Origin: Pseudomonadota bacterium
GTDB lineage: Bacteria; Bdellovibrionota; Bdellovibrionia; Bdellovibrionales; JACTMU01
Reading direction: 5' to 3'
NCBI GenBank assembly: GCA_014584465.1
Contig: JACTMU010000111.1
Span: 42,469-106,468 of the forward strand
Length of the DNA stretch: 64,000 bases
Both the position numbers and the translations under genes were made by a program. This document shows, piece after piece, positions 1 to 8,026 of this stretch. Under the pieces are notes generated by a model that was not told the DNA's origin, ran no database searches, and saw only the letters and a list, made by a program, of their open reading frames with translations. Each line of letters starts with the position of its first letter. The stretch's first letter is position 1.

Positions 1-392
1 AAAAGGGAGGTCACAAAGACCATCATGAGATAGGTCCTCAGGCGGACTCTTTCTGCAATTGCTCCCGAGATGATGGTGGCCGAGGTACAGTAAAACGCTA
101 GGTTGAAGAAGAAATGTGGGGTAAGAGAGGCGTCACTGTTCCAAAAATGGACGAGCGATTGGGGGTCGAGAAGTTGCAATCCGACAAAGCCGTGAAAGCT
201 TGGCCCAAAGATCATCATGTATGCGGCAAAATAGAAAAGAAGAGAGCAGAGCGCAAAATCCATGACGTTGTTGAAAGCAACGCTGATGGAGTTCTTAGAC
301 CGAGTGAGGCCTGACTCCAAGCACAAAAAGCCAAGTTGCATAAGGATCACTAGGACAGAGCAGAACAAAATCCATAAATCATGGATCGTCAA
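1..392 (-). CDS. amt: Ammonium transporter Amt, N-terminal part (runs off left edge)
   Basis: Translating the minus strand gives an open frame to base 1. It reads LWILFCSVLVILMQLGF, then CLESGLTRSKNSISVAFNNV, and later SATIISGAIAERV, which are the first transmembrane helices and signature loops of the Amt/Rh ammonium channel family (MQAGF, CLESGL-RSKNS, ATIISGA-AER). Amt proteins are inner-membrane trimers that take up NH4+/NH3. A GAGGTG Shine-Dalgarno sequence at 399-404 sits six bases before a TTG at 390-392, so TTG is preferred over the GTG at 399-401; an in-frame stop lies just upstream at about 420-422. About 130 residues are inside the window and the remainder lies to the left. Family assignment is firm; the start codon is inferred. 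Confidence 0.85.
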   Translation of the reverse strand, partial: MTIHDLWILFCSVLVILMQLGFLCLESGLTRSKNSISVAFNNVMDFALCSLLFYFAAYMMIFGPSFHGFVGLQLLDPQSLVHFWNSDASLTPHFFFNLAFYCTSATIISGAIAERVRLRTYLMMVFVTSL

Positions 393-517
393 ATTCTTCA
401 CCTCAAATTGGGAGTTGCTTCAAAATCCGCTTACTTGCCGAGTGCAAGGTTATTTGGGTTTCAGGCTAGAACTAAAGTCGAGGAATTTCAAGAAACTCCA
501 TAAATTCTCATTTTCTG

Positions 518-545
518 TTGACATCCATTGAAGCAAATTTACTCT
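518..545 (+). promoter_or_regulatory. Possible sigma-70 promoter for the porin gene
   Basis: A perfect -35 box TTGACA (518-523) is followed after 16 bases by TACTCT (540-545), which matches the -10 consensus at only three positions. It lies in the gap between the divergent amt gene and the porin gene, about 65 bases before the porin ATG. The weak -10 keeps confidence low. Confidence 0.35.
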
Positions 546-610
546 AAACACATGATGATTTAATTATTTTATATTGCATTGTATGCAAACAACCAACAGG
601 AGCATCATCT

Positions 611-1624
611 ATGGGGATTCGAGCCACGTTCATCATCAGCCTGCTACTAGGAACATCAGCCTCGTTTGCGAGCGAGGGCGTCAAAGTTTCTGGGTTTGCC
701 GACGCGCAATACCATTTTGATCGGGGAACACCAAACACGTTCATACTCAATCAGGGTGCTCTCTATCTTTCAAAGAGTGAGGGCGCTATGGAGGGTCTCA
801 TTGATCTTCCATTTGCCACGGATTCAAGTTCGGGCAACAACTTCCTTTTTGCGACGGCCCAGGCCCAGGCCTTTGTCAAATACAAATATGATTTTGGTCT
901 CAAGTGGACCCTTGGTCAGTTTGATACCATTTATGGTTTTGAACTCAACGATACAAAGGATGTTCACTTTGCTCGCCAGGGAATTGTCTTTGCTCAAATG
1001 CCGGTCACTCACACGGGCCTCTTACTCGATTATGGATTCGGACCAGTGACCTTGATGCTTCTTGTCTCCAATTCTGGGGGTAAGGGGGCGCAGGTAACTG
1101 CACGAAAACCTGAAGCTGGAGTGCGTCTCTCATGGAGCAATGAGACCTTTTCTCTAGGTGCAGGAACACTCGTCAATGGCTTTGATGGGACAAACGCGGA
1201 CGTTCCAACGGAGGATCTTGGCAATGAACAGCTCATCGACGTGACCGCAGGCGCAGGTTTTGGACCCATTCGAATCGATGCGGCCTTGGATATGATATCG
1301 AACAAAGATGGTAAGACCAAGGTTGCGGTCGGGAGCGATACGCCTGCCCGAGATCCTATTATGGGACTCCTTCTTCAGTTGGGTTATGCAATCAGCGATA
1401 AACACTCAGTGGCTCTTCGGTATGAATCGGTATCTGACGCGGAGCTAAGTGGTGGGACTCTCAACCAGACAATCCAAACGAAGGCGGGTCTAGGACTTAA
1501 GGTTCAGATGAGTGAATCGATGATCTTTAAGGCGGATGTCTTCTCAAACTCAGAACAGCTCAGCGATGCAGCCTCCAAAGAGACCTTCGTTGACGGAAAT
1601 ATCGCGGCAATTGTCCTATTTTAG
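611..1624 (+). CDS. Outer-membrane beta-barrel porin, BBP2/OmpL-like
   Basis: This 337-residue protein has a Sec signal peptide (about residues 1-20, ending ASFAS). The rest is alternating polar/aromatic strand sequence ending in a C-terminal phenylalanine (IVLF), the usual outer-membrane insertion signal. The stretch LGQFDTIYGFELND followed by FARQG and a loop with MPVTHTGLLLDY resembles the putative beta-barrel porin-2 (OmpL-like, BBP2) family. It probably forms a diffusion channel; its substrate cannot be read from the sequence. AGGAG about nine bases upstream supports the ATG at 611. The gene stands alone, divergent from amt and followed by a terminator; co-function with ammonium uptake is only a guess from adjacency. 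Confidence 0.65.
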   Translation: MGIRATFIISLLLGTSASFASEGVKVSGFADAQYHFDRGTPNTFILNQGALYLSKSEGAMEGLIDLPFATDSSSGNNFLFATAQAQAFVKYKYDFGLKWTLGQFDTIYGFELNDTKDVHFARQGIVFAQMPVTHTGLLLDYGFGPVTLMLLVSNSGGKGAQVTARKPEAGVRLSWSNETFSLGAGTLVNGFDGTNADVPTEDLGNEQLIDVTAGAGFGPIRIDAALDMISNKDGKTKVAVGSDTPARDPIMGLLLQLGYAISDKHSVALRYESVSDAELSGGTLNQTIQTKAGLGLKVQMSESMIFKADVFSNSEQLSDAASKETFVDGNIAAIVLF

Positions 1625-1664
1625 GACAGTTGAGTCGTCTCAATGTGTTCCTCCTAGTTGCAAA

Positions 1665-1702
1665 GGGTCTGTCCGGCCAGGGCGGGCAGACCCACTTTTT
1701 TT
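1665..1702 (+). terminator. Rho-independent terminator after the porin gene
   Basis: GGGTCTGTCC (1665-1674) pairs with GGGCAGACCC (1684-1693) in a ten-base stem with one G-T wobble, closely followed by a run of T residues (1696-1702). It lies about 40 bases after the porin stop codon. Confidence 0.75.
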
Positions 1703-1733
1703 ACTTAGCCTAGGTCGATAAGTAAAAAATAAT

Positions 1734-1760
1734 TAAAGCTTAGGTTTTTTGATCCGAAAT
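1734..1760 (+). promoter_or_regulatory. Candidate sigma-28 (FliA) promoter for the MCP gene
   Basis: TAAAGCTT (1734-1741), an 11-base spacer and TCCGAAAT (1753-1760) match the FliA consensus TAAAGTTT-N11-GCCGATAA at 7 of 8 and 5 of 8 positions with exact spacing. The MCP start codon is about 44 bases downstream. Chemotaxis receptors are commonly class-3 flagellar genes, so the assignment fits the gene. Confidence 0.55.
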
Positions 1761-1803
1761 GTAATGAGTAAACAATGAAGTCATTTTCAGCAAAGGGGGC
1801 CGC

Positions 1804-4272
1804 ATGAAATGGTGGCGGAAGATTGAACTAAAGAAAAAGTTGATCCTTTCTTTTCTATTCTTTGGATTTGCACCGGCGGGAATCATCTCGTGGATCTCTT
1901 GGGAGAGCACAATGAAATCTCTTAAGGGGCAGGCAGAACAGCAACTCACATTTGTGCGCGAGACGAAAATCATGGAGCTCGATGCCTTGTTCAATACCAT
2001 GCGCGGTCAAGTGCGAACGATGGCCAACTCGACCATGGTTGTGGAGGCGATGAAGGCTTTCAGTAAGAGCTATTACAACTACGCTGAAGAGTTTAAGAGT
2101 AAGCCATCGGTCGATGAAATGAAGAAGTCGGTTCGAAGCTACTACGAGAGCCAGTTTGGGCAAGAGTATCGTGCAAAAAATGGTGGAAAAACGCCCGCCG
2201 AACTTGAATCCATTCTGGATCGCCTGAATCCCAATGGACTGGCCCTTCAGTACAGCTACATCAGTGCCAATCCCAATCCGTTGGGGTCGAAGCATGAGTT
2301 GATGGGAGCTTCGGATGGCACAACCTGGTCGAGCACCCATCAGAAGTTTCACCCATCCTTCAAAGGATTTCTTGAGGAGTTTGGGTATTACGACATCTTT
2401 CTTGTGGAGCCCAAAGACGGTCATATCGTTTATACCGTTTTCAAGGAGCTCGACTTCACCACATCCCTCTTGAATGGATCCTACGCAAAAACCAACATTG
2501 GAGATGTCTTTCGAGAAGCAAAGGGTGCTGCAAAGGCCGACTACGTGGCGCTTACCGATCTTAAGGAGTACTTCCCCTCCTACGAATTTCCAGCCGGATT
2601 TATTGGCGCTCCCATCATGGAGGGGAACACCCTTCTTGGTGTGCTCATCTATCAAATCCCTGTTGAGAAGATCAATAGCATCATGACCAACCAGGCCAAG
2701 TGGAAAGAGACAGGATTTGGTGATTCAGGCGAGGTCTATCTCATTGGAAGTGACAAAAAGATGAGAAGTGTTTCAAGATTTCTCTCTGAAGATCGGGAGG
2801 GGTATCTAGACATAGCCAAAACCTTCGTGTCTAAAGATCAACTTGATTACATCAGTTCCAAGGGTACTTCGGCTCTGGCCCAACCTGTTGATTCTAAGGG
2901 TGCTCGTGATGCCATTAGTGGCAATACCGGATTTGATGTCTTTCCTGATTATCGCGGCGTACCTGTATTCAGTTCCTATCGGCCCGCTGGGATCAAGGGT
3001 CTTGATTGGTATGTATTGTCAGAGATTGATGAAGCCGAAGCGCTTCAGGCCGTAGAGTTGGGACGGATTATGCTTGCGGTGCTTGCCATCAGCATGCTCT
3101 GTATTGGTCTTTTTGCATGGTACTTCTCAAGTCAGCTCGCCACAGTCATTCTCAATATTGTGAAACGACTTAAACTTACGACTTTTGCAACTCTTAAAGA
3201 CAGCACCCAGGTCAATGAGGCCTCTCAAAAGGTCTCTGAAACGGCAACGGAACAGGCCTCTTCGGTTCAAGAGATCTCCACAACATTGGAAGAGCTCTCT
3301 GCGATGGTTAAAAAGAGTGTTGAGTTTGCAAATGAATCTACAACCAGTGTCATTCGCTGTCAGGAGATTTCCCATGAAGGAAAGACCGCGGTGGACAACA
3401 TGACTCGTGCGATGGATGAGATCAACAGTGGTAACAAAGAGATCATGGATGAGGTCACCGCAAGTAATGAACGAATGGCGAACATTGTCAAAGTGATCAA
3501 CGAGATTTCAGATAAGACCAATGTGATCCACGACATCGTATTTCAGACGAAACTTCTCTCGTTCAATGCCTCTGTGGAAGCGGCTCGTGCTGGAGAACAT
3601 GGGAAAGGGTTTGCGGTCGTTGCCGAAGAGGTGGGAAGTCTTGCGCGCATGAGCGGTGAGGCAGCCAGAGAAATCAAGGCCATGCTTGCCTCAAGTGTCA
3701 CCACCGTTCAAGACATCGTCAAACATTCAACGGACGGTGTAAAACGAAAGATTCAGGATGGGGCGACCAAAGTGAATGCGGGACTTGATTTAACCAAAAG
3801 ATGCGGTGAAGTCCTCGATCAGATTGTAGACAACATTGCAGGCGTAACTCGCATGATGTCCGACCTTTCGGCAGGGGCGTCTGAGCAGTCTAGCGGAATT
3901 GAGAATATCTCGACGGCCATGAACCAAATCGATCACAGCACCAACATCAATGCAGAGACGGCCAATCAGACTCTCAACAGTGCACAGAAGTTGTCCGATC
4001 AAGCAAGAATCCTTCAAACCATTGTGGAGGATCTTCAAGCCGAGGTTATGGGCTTAGAAGGTGGAGCTGATGTTTCCATTGCCAATGCTGGGAGCGAAAG
4101 TCTTGATGAAGATGAATCTCTCGATTGGTCTGCCCGTCAAAATGTTCAGGATTTAACCAATAAGAGAAAGTCGGGTTCGCGTTCTTTCTCATCGCCTCAG
4201 CGATCATTCAAAAAGGTCTCTGGAAACGATACAGTCCATGACGATCAGGAAGATCGTTTTGAGAAACTTTAA
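1804..4272 (+). CDS. Methyl-accepting chemotaxis protein with large periplasmic sensor
   Basis: This 822-residue transducer has a first membrane helix at about residues 12-33, a periplasmic sensor of nearly 390 residues (Cache-like by size and placement; domain not proven), a second helix at about 423-443, and a cytoplasmic coiled-coil signalling domain. The hairpin tip around residues 570-610 contains FQTKLLSFNASVEAARAGE and then GKGFAVVAEEV, the CheA/CheW-binding signature of MCPs. A canonical HAMP domain after the second helix is not obvious. The C-terminal tail is charged and lacks a NWETF-type CheR-tethering pentapeptide. The ATG at 1804 follows AAAGGGGG. A candidate sigma-28 promoter lies upstream and a very strong terminator downstream. 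The next gene encodes a hemerythrin, which hints at oxygen-related sensing, but no haem or flavin site was recognised in the receptor itself. Confidence 0.93.
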   Translation: MKWWRKIELKKKLILSFLFFGFAPAGIISWISWESTMKSLKGQAEQQLTFVRETKIMELDALFNTMRGQVRTMANSTMVVEAMKAFSKSYYNYAEEFKSKPSVDEMKKSVRSYYESQFGQEYRAKNGGKTPAELESILDRLNPNGLALQYSYISANPNPLGSKHELMGASDGTTWSSTHQKFHPSFKGFLEEFGYYDIFLVEPKDGHIVYTVFKELDFTTSLLNGSYAKTNIGDVFREAKGAAKADYVALTDLKEYFPSYEFPAGFIGAPIMEGNTLLGVLIYQIPVEKINSIMTNQAKWKETGFGDSGEVYLIGSDKKMRSVSRFLSEDREGYLDIAKTFVSKDQLDYISSKGTSALAQPVDSKGARDAISGNTGFDVFPDYRGVPVFSSYRPAGIKGLDWYVLSEIDEAEALQAVELGRIMLAVLAISMLCIGLFAWYFSSQLATVILNIVKRLKLTTFATLKDSTQVNEASQKVSETATEQASSVQEISTTLEELSAMVKKSVEFANESTTSVIRCQEISHEGKTAVDNMTRAMDEINSGNKEIMDEVTASNERMANIVKVINEISDKTNVIHDIVFQTKLLSFNASVEAARAGEHGKGFAVVAEEVGSLARMSGEAAREIKAMLASSVTTVQDIVKHSTDGVKRKIQDGATKVNAGLDLTKRCGEVLDQIVDNIAGVTRMMSDLSAGASEQSSGIENISTAMNQIDHSTNINAETANQTLNSAQKLSDQARILQTIVEDLQAEVMGLEGGADVSIANAGSESLDEDESLDWSARQNVQDLTNKRKSGSRSFSSPQRSFKKVSGNDTVHDDQEDRFEKL

Positions 4273-4325
4273 CTTAGGTTCCTACAAGAAGGCCAATTAA
4301 TCCCTTATTGTCCTTCCCTTTCTTT

Positions 4326-4363
4326 CACACGGCTTTGAACGCATCAAAGCCGTGTGTTTTTTT
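4326..4363 (+). terminator. Strong rho-independent terminator after the MCP gene
   Basis: A perfect 13-base stem (CACACGGCTTTGA with its complement, loop ACGCA) is followed directly by seven T residues. It ends one base before the 55-bp palindrome that starts at 4364. Confidence 0.92.
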
Positions 4364-4418
4364 AGGTGCCAGGCGTATTTTTCGGATGCAAAGCATCCGA
4401 AAAATACGCCTGGCACCT
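4364..4418. repeat. 55-bp perfect palindrome, copy 1
   Basis: Two exactly complementary 26-base arms, beginning AGGTGCCAGGCGTATTTTTC, are separated by the three-base loop AAA. The same element, differing only in the loop, recurs at 5036-5090, so the two copies bracket the hemerythrin gene and its promoter. The arms begin with a GTGCCAGG motif also seen at the ends of the palindromic element at 30071-30183. It lies downstream of a complete terminator, so it is not needed for termination. Confidence 0.95.
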
Positions 4419-4434
4419 AAAACATTGTCCCGAC

Positions 4435-4461
4435 CAAAGTTCATAACAGTTGAGCCAACAA
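4435..4461 (+). promoter_or_regulatory. Candidate sigma-28 promoter for the hemerythrin gene
   Basis: CAAAGTTC (4435-4442), 11 bases, then GCCAACAA (4454-4461) match TAAAGTTT-N11-GCCGATAA at 6 of 8 positions in each box with exact spacing. It lies 38 bases before the hemerythrin ATG. The preceding MCP gene has a similar site. Confidence 0.5.
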
Positions 4462-4498
4462 TTGCTTTCAAAAGGGTAAATGATATGCTTGGATCGTT

Positions 4499-5020
4499 AT
4501 GTCTAGAATTCGATGCCCTAAATGCAGTCATGTTTTTTTCCCTCCGGATCTATCTTCAAGAGAAGTTGATCTTACAGACTATATCAAGCGGTCGGATTTG
4601 AGTTGGAAATCGATCTACAATTTGAAGATACCTCATATCGACGATCAACACCGAAAACTCGTTGAATCAATAGTAAGTTTGCACAAGGCAGTTCAAACAT
4701 CAGATCTGCGTGATGGTATGGTGATGAAGATGATTGTTTTTATGGATTCCTATGTGCGAGTTCATTTGATGGATGAAGAAAAAATGTTGGAGAAGATCTC
4801 TTTTCCTGATCTTTCTAGACATAATAAGCTACATGCCTATTTCTTGGAAAAAGTTGAAGAATTCAAAAGACATTATTCAGAGTCAGGTATCACGGCAAGC
4901 CTCATCATTCAGTTTTTGATTGATTGGTTCATTGATCACGTTCAAACAGCTGATAGGGAATACGCAGCTTACATCACCACGAACAACATAGACATCGCTC
5001 AACTCTTTTCCGAAAAGTGA
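4499..5020 (+). CDS. Bacteriohemerythrin with N-terminal CxxC segment
   Basis: This 173-residue cytoplasmic protein carries the diiron hemerythrin ligand set: DDQH near residue 51, H and E in VHLMDEE, the H-x3-H pair HNKLH, and H/D in DHVQTAD near the C-terminus. Bacteriohemerythrins bind O2 reversibly and are often linked to aerotaxis or oxygen delivery. The N-terminus, IRCPKCSHVFF, looks like half of a zinc ribbon; only one CxxC is present, so a complete zinc site within one chain is unlikely. The gene directly follows an MCP gene but has its own promoter-like site, with a terminator and palindrome in between. The Shine-Dalgarno sequence is weak. Involvement in chemotactic oxygen sensing is inferred from neighbourhood and shared promoter type. 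Confidence 0.88.
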   Translation: MSRIRCPKCSHVFFPPDLSSREVDLTDYIKRSDLSWKSIYNLKIPHIDDQHRKLVESIVSLHKAVQTSDLRDGMVMKMIVFMDSYVRVHLMDEEKMLEKISFPDLSRHNKLHAYFLEKVEEFKRHYSESGITASLIIQFLIDWFIDHVQTADREYAAYITTNNIDIAQLFSEK

Positions 5021-5035
5021 CTTCGGTCAATCCAA

Positions 5036-5090
5036 AGGTGCCAGGCGTATTTTTCGGATGCGATGCATCCGAAAAATACGCCTGGCACCT
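5036..5090. repeat. 55-bp perfect palindrome, copy 2
   Basis: The arms are identical to those at 4364-4418 (26 bases each) with loop GAT instead of AAA. It fills almost the whole gap between the convergent hemerythrin and secretin genes, and its last base coincides with the final base of the secretin stop codon (5090). It could act as a bidirectional transcript end or RNA-stabilising hairpin for both genes. Confidence 0.95.
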
Positions 5091-6367
5091 TAGAGGCTGG
5101 TGGCTTGTTTGAGCTCTCGTACCAGTTGAGGGGTTATAAATATCAGGAGTTCGGTGTCGAGCTTTCGCTCATCTTGATACTTAAAGAGCCACCCAATGAT
5201 GGGGATGGAAGAGAGAAAGGGGACGCCGGTTTGGCTGGTCCCAAAGGTGTTCTTGATGAGGCCTGCCATGGTGGCAGTGCTGCCATTTTGAACAATGATC
5301 GAAGTGGAGGCAGAGTTGTCGAAAATCCCTGGGATGCCGTCCACCTTTGTGGCGTCATCGGGTTCGCTGCTTGTGACGTCAATCTTTAACTTTATGTGCT
5401 GTTCATCCAAAACGGTTGGGAGTACAGACAAGGTTAATCCTGCTGAGATGGATTGAACGCCACCTGTAAGACTTGCTTCGGATGATCCCGAAGAGCTGGA
5501 CGAACTTAGAGTTCGAACGTTGTAGGTGATGCCACTGTTGATCTTAGCAGCCATGTTGTTGATGGTAACGACTTTAGGTCGTGAGATGATTTTGGCGTCC
5601 CCACTGCTCTCAGCTGCAGCAAGTCGAGCTTCAAGTGCTCTTGAGTCGACCGAACCAATTTTTAATTTGAAGGCGACGTTGGGAGTTCCGGGTGCAGGAT
5701 TGTTGATGAGCCAAGAGCCGCTTGAAACATTGCTCAATGAGGTGTTGGTGAGATCCCCAAAGGAGATGCCCAGCTCCTGGACCTTATTTTTACGCACTTC
5801 CACAATCTGTCCCTCGATCATGACTTGGTTGGGCTGAATGTCGATGACATCCAGTAGAGATTTGATTCGGGAGTAGCCCTCAAATGAACCCATAAAAACA
5901 ATGGCATTGGAGCCATGATCCACAAAGATCTTGTCATTCTTTCCAATAAGGGTCGTGAGATCTTTGCTGAGGTCACCAGCTGTGAGATACTTGAGTTGAA
6001 AACGGTGCAGACTCGATTTTGCGGAGAGGGATCCGGACTCCTCATTTGAGGCCTCCGTTGAGGCAACATAGATTGTGTTTTCCTCAATGGTGAATTTGAG
6101 CTTGTAGTCACGTTCAATCTGTTCAAATGCCTCTCTCAAGGTCACATCTTTGAAGGCATAAGAGATTCGACTGGTCACGCTGTCAGCAACTTTGTAGGAA
6201 AGCCCAGTCTGTTTTGAAACGAGCTCAAGAAACTCACTAAGAGCTCCGTCACGAATGTTGATGGTGAAACGCTTTTCGACAAAGGAAGCTGGATAGCGAT
6301 CTGAACCAGAAACTGTGAAATGGAAGAGAAACAGTAGGATCGTCGTGGTCAAGAGGTGAAGTTTCAT
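5090..6367 (-). CDS. mshL: Secretin of MSHA-like type IV pilus (MshL/PilQ family)
   Basis: This 425-residue protein has a signal peptide (about 1-20), an STN-like N0 domain (about 30-100), one NolW-type N1 domain (about 118-180, with FQLKYLTAGDLSKDL) and a C-terminal secretin domain. The latter contains the hallmark VPFLSSIPIIGWLFK and ends with strand sequence LLIFITPQLV. Secretins form the outer-membrane channel through which a pilus or pseudopilus passes. At 425 residues it is compact compared with PilQ (over 600) and closer to MshL. It is the last gene of the seven-gene minus-strand operon, its ATG overlapping the PilP stop (ATGA at 6364-6367). Assignment to the secretin family is firm; the gene symbol follows the locus order. 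Confidence 0.9.
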   Translation of the reverse strand: MKLHLLTTTILLFLFHFTVSGSDRYPASFVEKRFTINIRDGALSEFLELVSKQTGLSYKVADSVTSRISYAFKDVTLREAFEQIERDYKLKFTIEENTIYVASTEASNEESGSLSAKSSLHRFQLKYLTAGDLSKDLTTLIGKNDKIFVDHGSNAIVFMGSFEGYSRIKSLLDVIDIQPNQVMIEGQIVEVRKNKVQELGISFGDLTNTSLSNVSSGSWLINNPAPGTPNVAFKLKIGSVDSRALEARLAAAESSGDAKIISRPKVVTINNMAAKINSGITYNVRTLSSSSSSGSSEASLTGGVQSISAGLTLSVLPTVLDEQHIKLKIDVTSSEPDDATKVDGIPGIFDNSASTSIIVQNGSTATMAGLIKNTFGTSQTGVPFLSSIPIIGWLFKYQDERKLDTELLIFITPQLVRELKQATSL

Positions 6368-6843
6368 GGATGATCCTCCTTCATGGGATTCTCTTTCTTT
6401 GGCAAGTGATCGGTGGATGAACCTTTGTGATCGGTTGGAGAGGTCTCTTGGAGTGTGGCAAGTTTGCGACTGTTCACAGCTGGCAAGGTGAGTTCAATCA
6501 GGGAGCTGTCGCTTTGAAGTACAACATAGTTAGGCCCTATCGTCACCACTTCGTAGTCTTCGATGATCGAATGAGCTGAAACCCCTTTGCCGTTGATCAC
6601 CGCCAAGGGATTTTGTTCATCATACAGGATTGAGGTGAGTTTCAGGGATCTCTTTGGGGTTTGATCCATTGCAAAGCCTGGTGTCTTAAGAAAGGGATCC
6701 TCTCCCCAAGCCAACTCCACTTCATGATCAAGAAGATGGACATCCACCTCAAGGATCAAATCCAGATCTTGATCGGCATCAGATCTAGGTGGTGAAGCGA
6801 CAAGCAGAATAAGAAGTGCAACCATTCGCGCAACAGAAATCAT
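6364..6843 (-). CDS. Pilus assembly lipoprotein-like protein, PilP/MshK type
   Basis: The preferred start is the ATG at 6841-6843. It overlaps the upstream stop as ATGA and has AAGGAG about nine bases ahead, giving 159 residues; a longer in-frame extension upstream is unlikely. An N-terminal hydrophobic segment (MVALLILLVASPP) is followed by a domain with DPFL, LKLTSILYDE, LAVINGKGVSAH and IGPNYVVL. This is the PilP/GspC homology-region pattern that links the inner-membrane PilN-PilO complex to the secretin. No lipobox cysteine is seen, so it is probably anchored by the N-terminal helix or exported. Its position between PilO and the secretin matches MshK. Confidence 0.75.
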   Translation of the reverse strand: MISVARMVALLILLVASPPRSDADQDLDLILEVDVHLLDHEVELAWGEDPFLKTPGFAMDQTPKRSLKLTSILYDEQNPLAVINGKGVSAHSIIEDYEVVTIGPNYVVLQSDSSLIELTLPAVNSRKLATLQETSPTDHKGSSTDHLPKKENPMKEDHP

Positions 6844-7403
6844 AATGAGGTCTCCTTGGAGTAGAGAGATAGATCGATGCTCGAAGTGCACTTTTGAAGT
6901 TCATCGGAGATTCGAGTGATCTCCACAGCGCTCACTTCTACGAGAAATGGTGATTTTTCAAAGAAATCCAGGAACTTGCCTAGCGGAATGAACGGGGATG
7001 AGACGTCGATGCGAAGTCGATTTCGGATGAGACCATTGTCCATATTCGAGATGTCGGTCTCCACTCGATTCAATGTAAGACCCAACTCCGAGGCCACCTT
7101 GGTCATCTCCTGAAAAAAGCGTGTCGGCGTCTGGCCCTTCAGGGCTTCAGAGATCAGCTCTTCAGGTGATTTCGCATTCGAATCATTTGAAGTGGAGGCC
7201 GGAGAGCGCTTTTGTTGAGAGGCTAGAATGGATTGCGAAGTTGCGATCTGCCCTTCAAGAAGGCTCAATTGACTTGCAAGCTTCACTGTTTCTTGATGGT
7301 TTTTAATGTAGAGGTATTTGATCAGCCCCAAGGAGACGGAGACGGTGGTCACAATCGTTAAGATGCGTTCTCGTTTGGACATCTGCACTTTGAGAAGTTT
7401 CAT
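6840..7403 (-). CDS. PilO/MshJ-like pilus assembly protein
   Basis: 187 residues. A short basic cytoplasmic tail, one membrane helix (about 13-30, ILTIVTTVSVSLGLIKYLYI), a coiled-coil stretch and a C-terminal ferredoxin-like domain make the standard PilO/GspM architecture. These proteins pair with PilN in the inner membrane and align the cytoplasmic platform with the secretin. Sequence conservation is low, so the call depends on architecture and on the gene order PilM-PilN-PilO-PilP-secretin. Start and stop overlap the neighbouring genes by four bases on each side. Confidence 0.75.
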   Translation of the reverse strand: MKLLKVQMSKRERILTIVTTVSVSLGLIKYLYIKNHQETVKLASQLSLLEGQIATSQSILASQQKRSPASTSNDSNAKSPEELISEALKGQTPTRFFQEMTKVASELGLTLNRVETDISNMDNGLIRNRLRIDVSSPFIPLGKFLDFFEKSPFLVEVSAVEITRISDELQKCTSSIDLSLYSKETSL

Positions 7404-8026
7404 TTCTTTGCCACCTTTGCAGGAGAGCTCTTCTCATTGTTGGTCGAATTCTTCGATGGATTTGAAGAGGGCGCCTCTTTTTTAGCGAGAGTTTCAAATG
7501 AAAACCGAAAGAGTGGAGGTTGAAAGGTTGGAAGCAGATCTGAGGATTTAAGAACAATCTCTCGGTAGTAATAGGAGTTCTTGAGTCCATCGTAGAAGCT
7601 TGCGATCTTCAGTTGAGATGAGGTTTCTCCGCGAATCGCAGTGTCGATCTTTCCAGATTCATTAGAAAATTTGAGATAGATCAGCCAGCTCTCTTGAGGG
7701 ATGAGAAGAGAGAGTTCCTTGAACGACTCAGACCACTTAACTTGCTGTGACTTCATCTCTTCAATCCATCGAATGTGGGAGTTGGCTTGATCGTTCTGGG
7801 GTTGAGGGGCTGTTGAAGCCAGGGTGACTTCAAGGTTCTTAAGCTCGCCCTCCTTGATTGCGACGCTCTTTTGAAGCTCTCGCTTGGATTGGACCTTCAA
7901 GAGTGCAAGGGCCAATACAGAACCGATGATCACAAAACTGAATCCAAGGAGGAGCGCGTCGACAGTCACGGCAGGCGGTCGCTTGAGATCGGGAGTCAAA
8001 AGGTTGATTCGCTTGGATCCCCTCAT
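7400..8026 (-). CDS. PilN-like fimbrial assembly protein
   Basis: 208 residues. The N-terminus contains RINLL, the conserved motif by which PilN binds the PilM cleft. It is followed by a membrane helix (about 24-43) and a coiled coil plus alpha/beta domain. The C-terminal 30 residues are a Ser/Lys/Asn-rich tail of low complexity. The gene overlaps both pilM and pilO homologues by four bases (ATGA), so translation is probably coupled and the stoichiometry fixed. Confidence 0.82.
   Translation of the reverse strand: MRGSKRINLLTPDLKRPPAVTVDALLLGFSFVIIGSVLALALLKVQSKRELQKSVAIKEGELKNLEVTLASTAPQPQNDQANSHIRWIEEMKSQQVKWSESFKELSLLIPQESWLIYLKFSNESGKIDTAIRGETSSQLKIASFYDGLKNSYYYREIVLKSSDLLPTFQPPLFRFSFETLAKKEAPSSNPSKNSTNNEKSSPAKVAKK

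Noticed and set aside
1855..2655. 266-codon open frame on the minus strand
   Set aside because: It lies wholly within the MCP gene, has no family features and no Shine-Dalgarno; it is an antisense shadow.
4364..5090. CRISPR-like repeat-spacer pattern
   Set aside because: There are only two copies 670 bp apart, each a full palindrome, with a gene between; no array and no cas genes.
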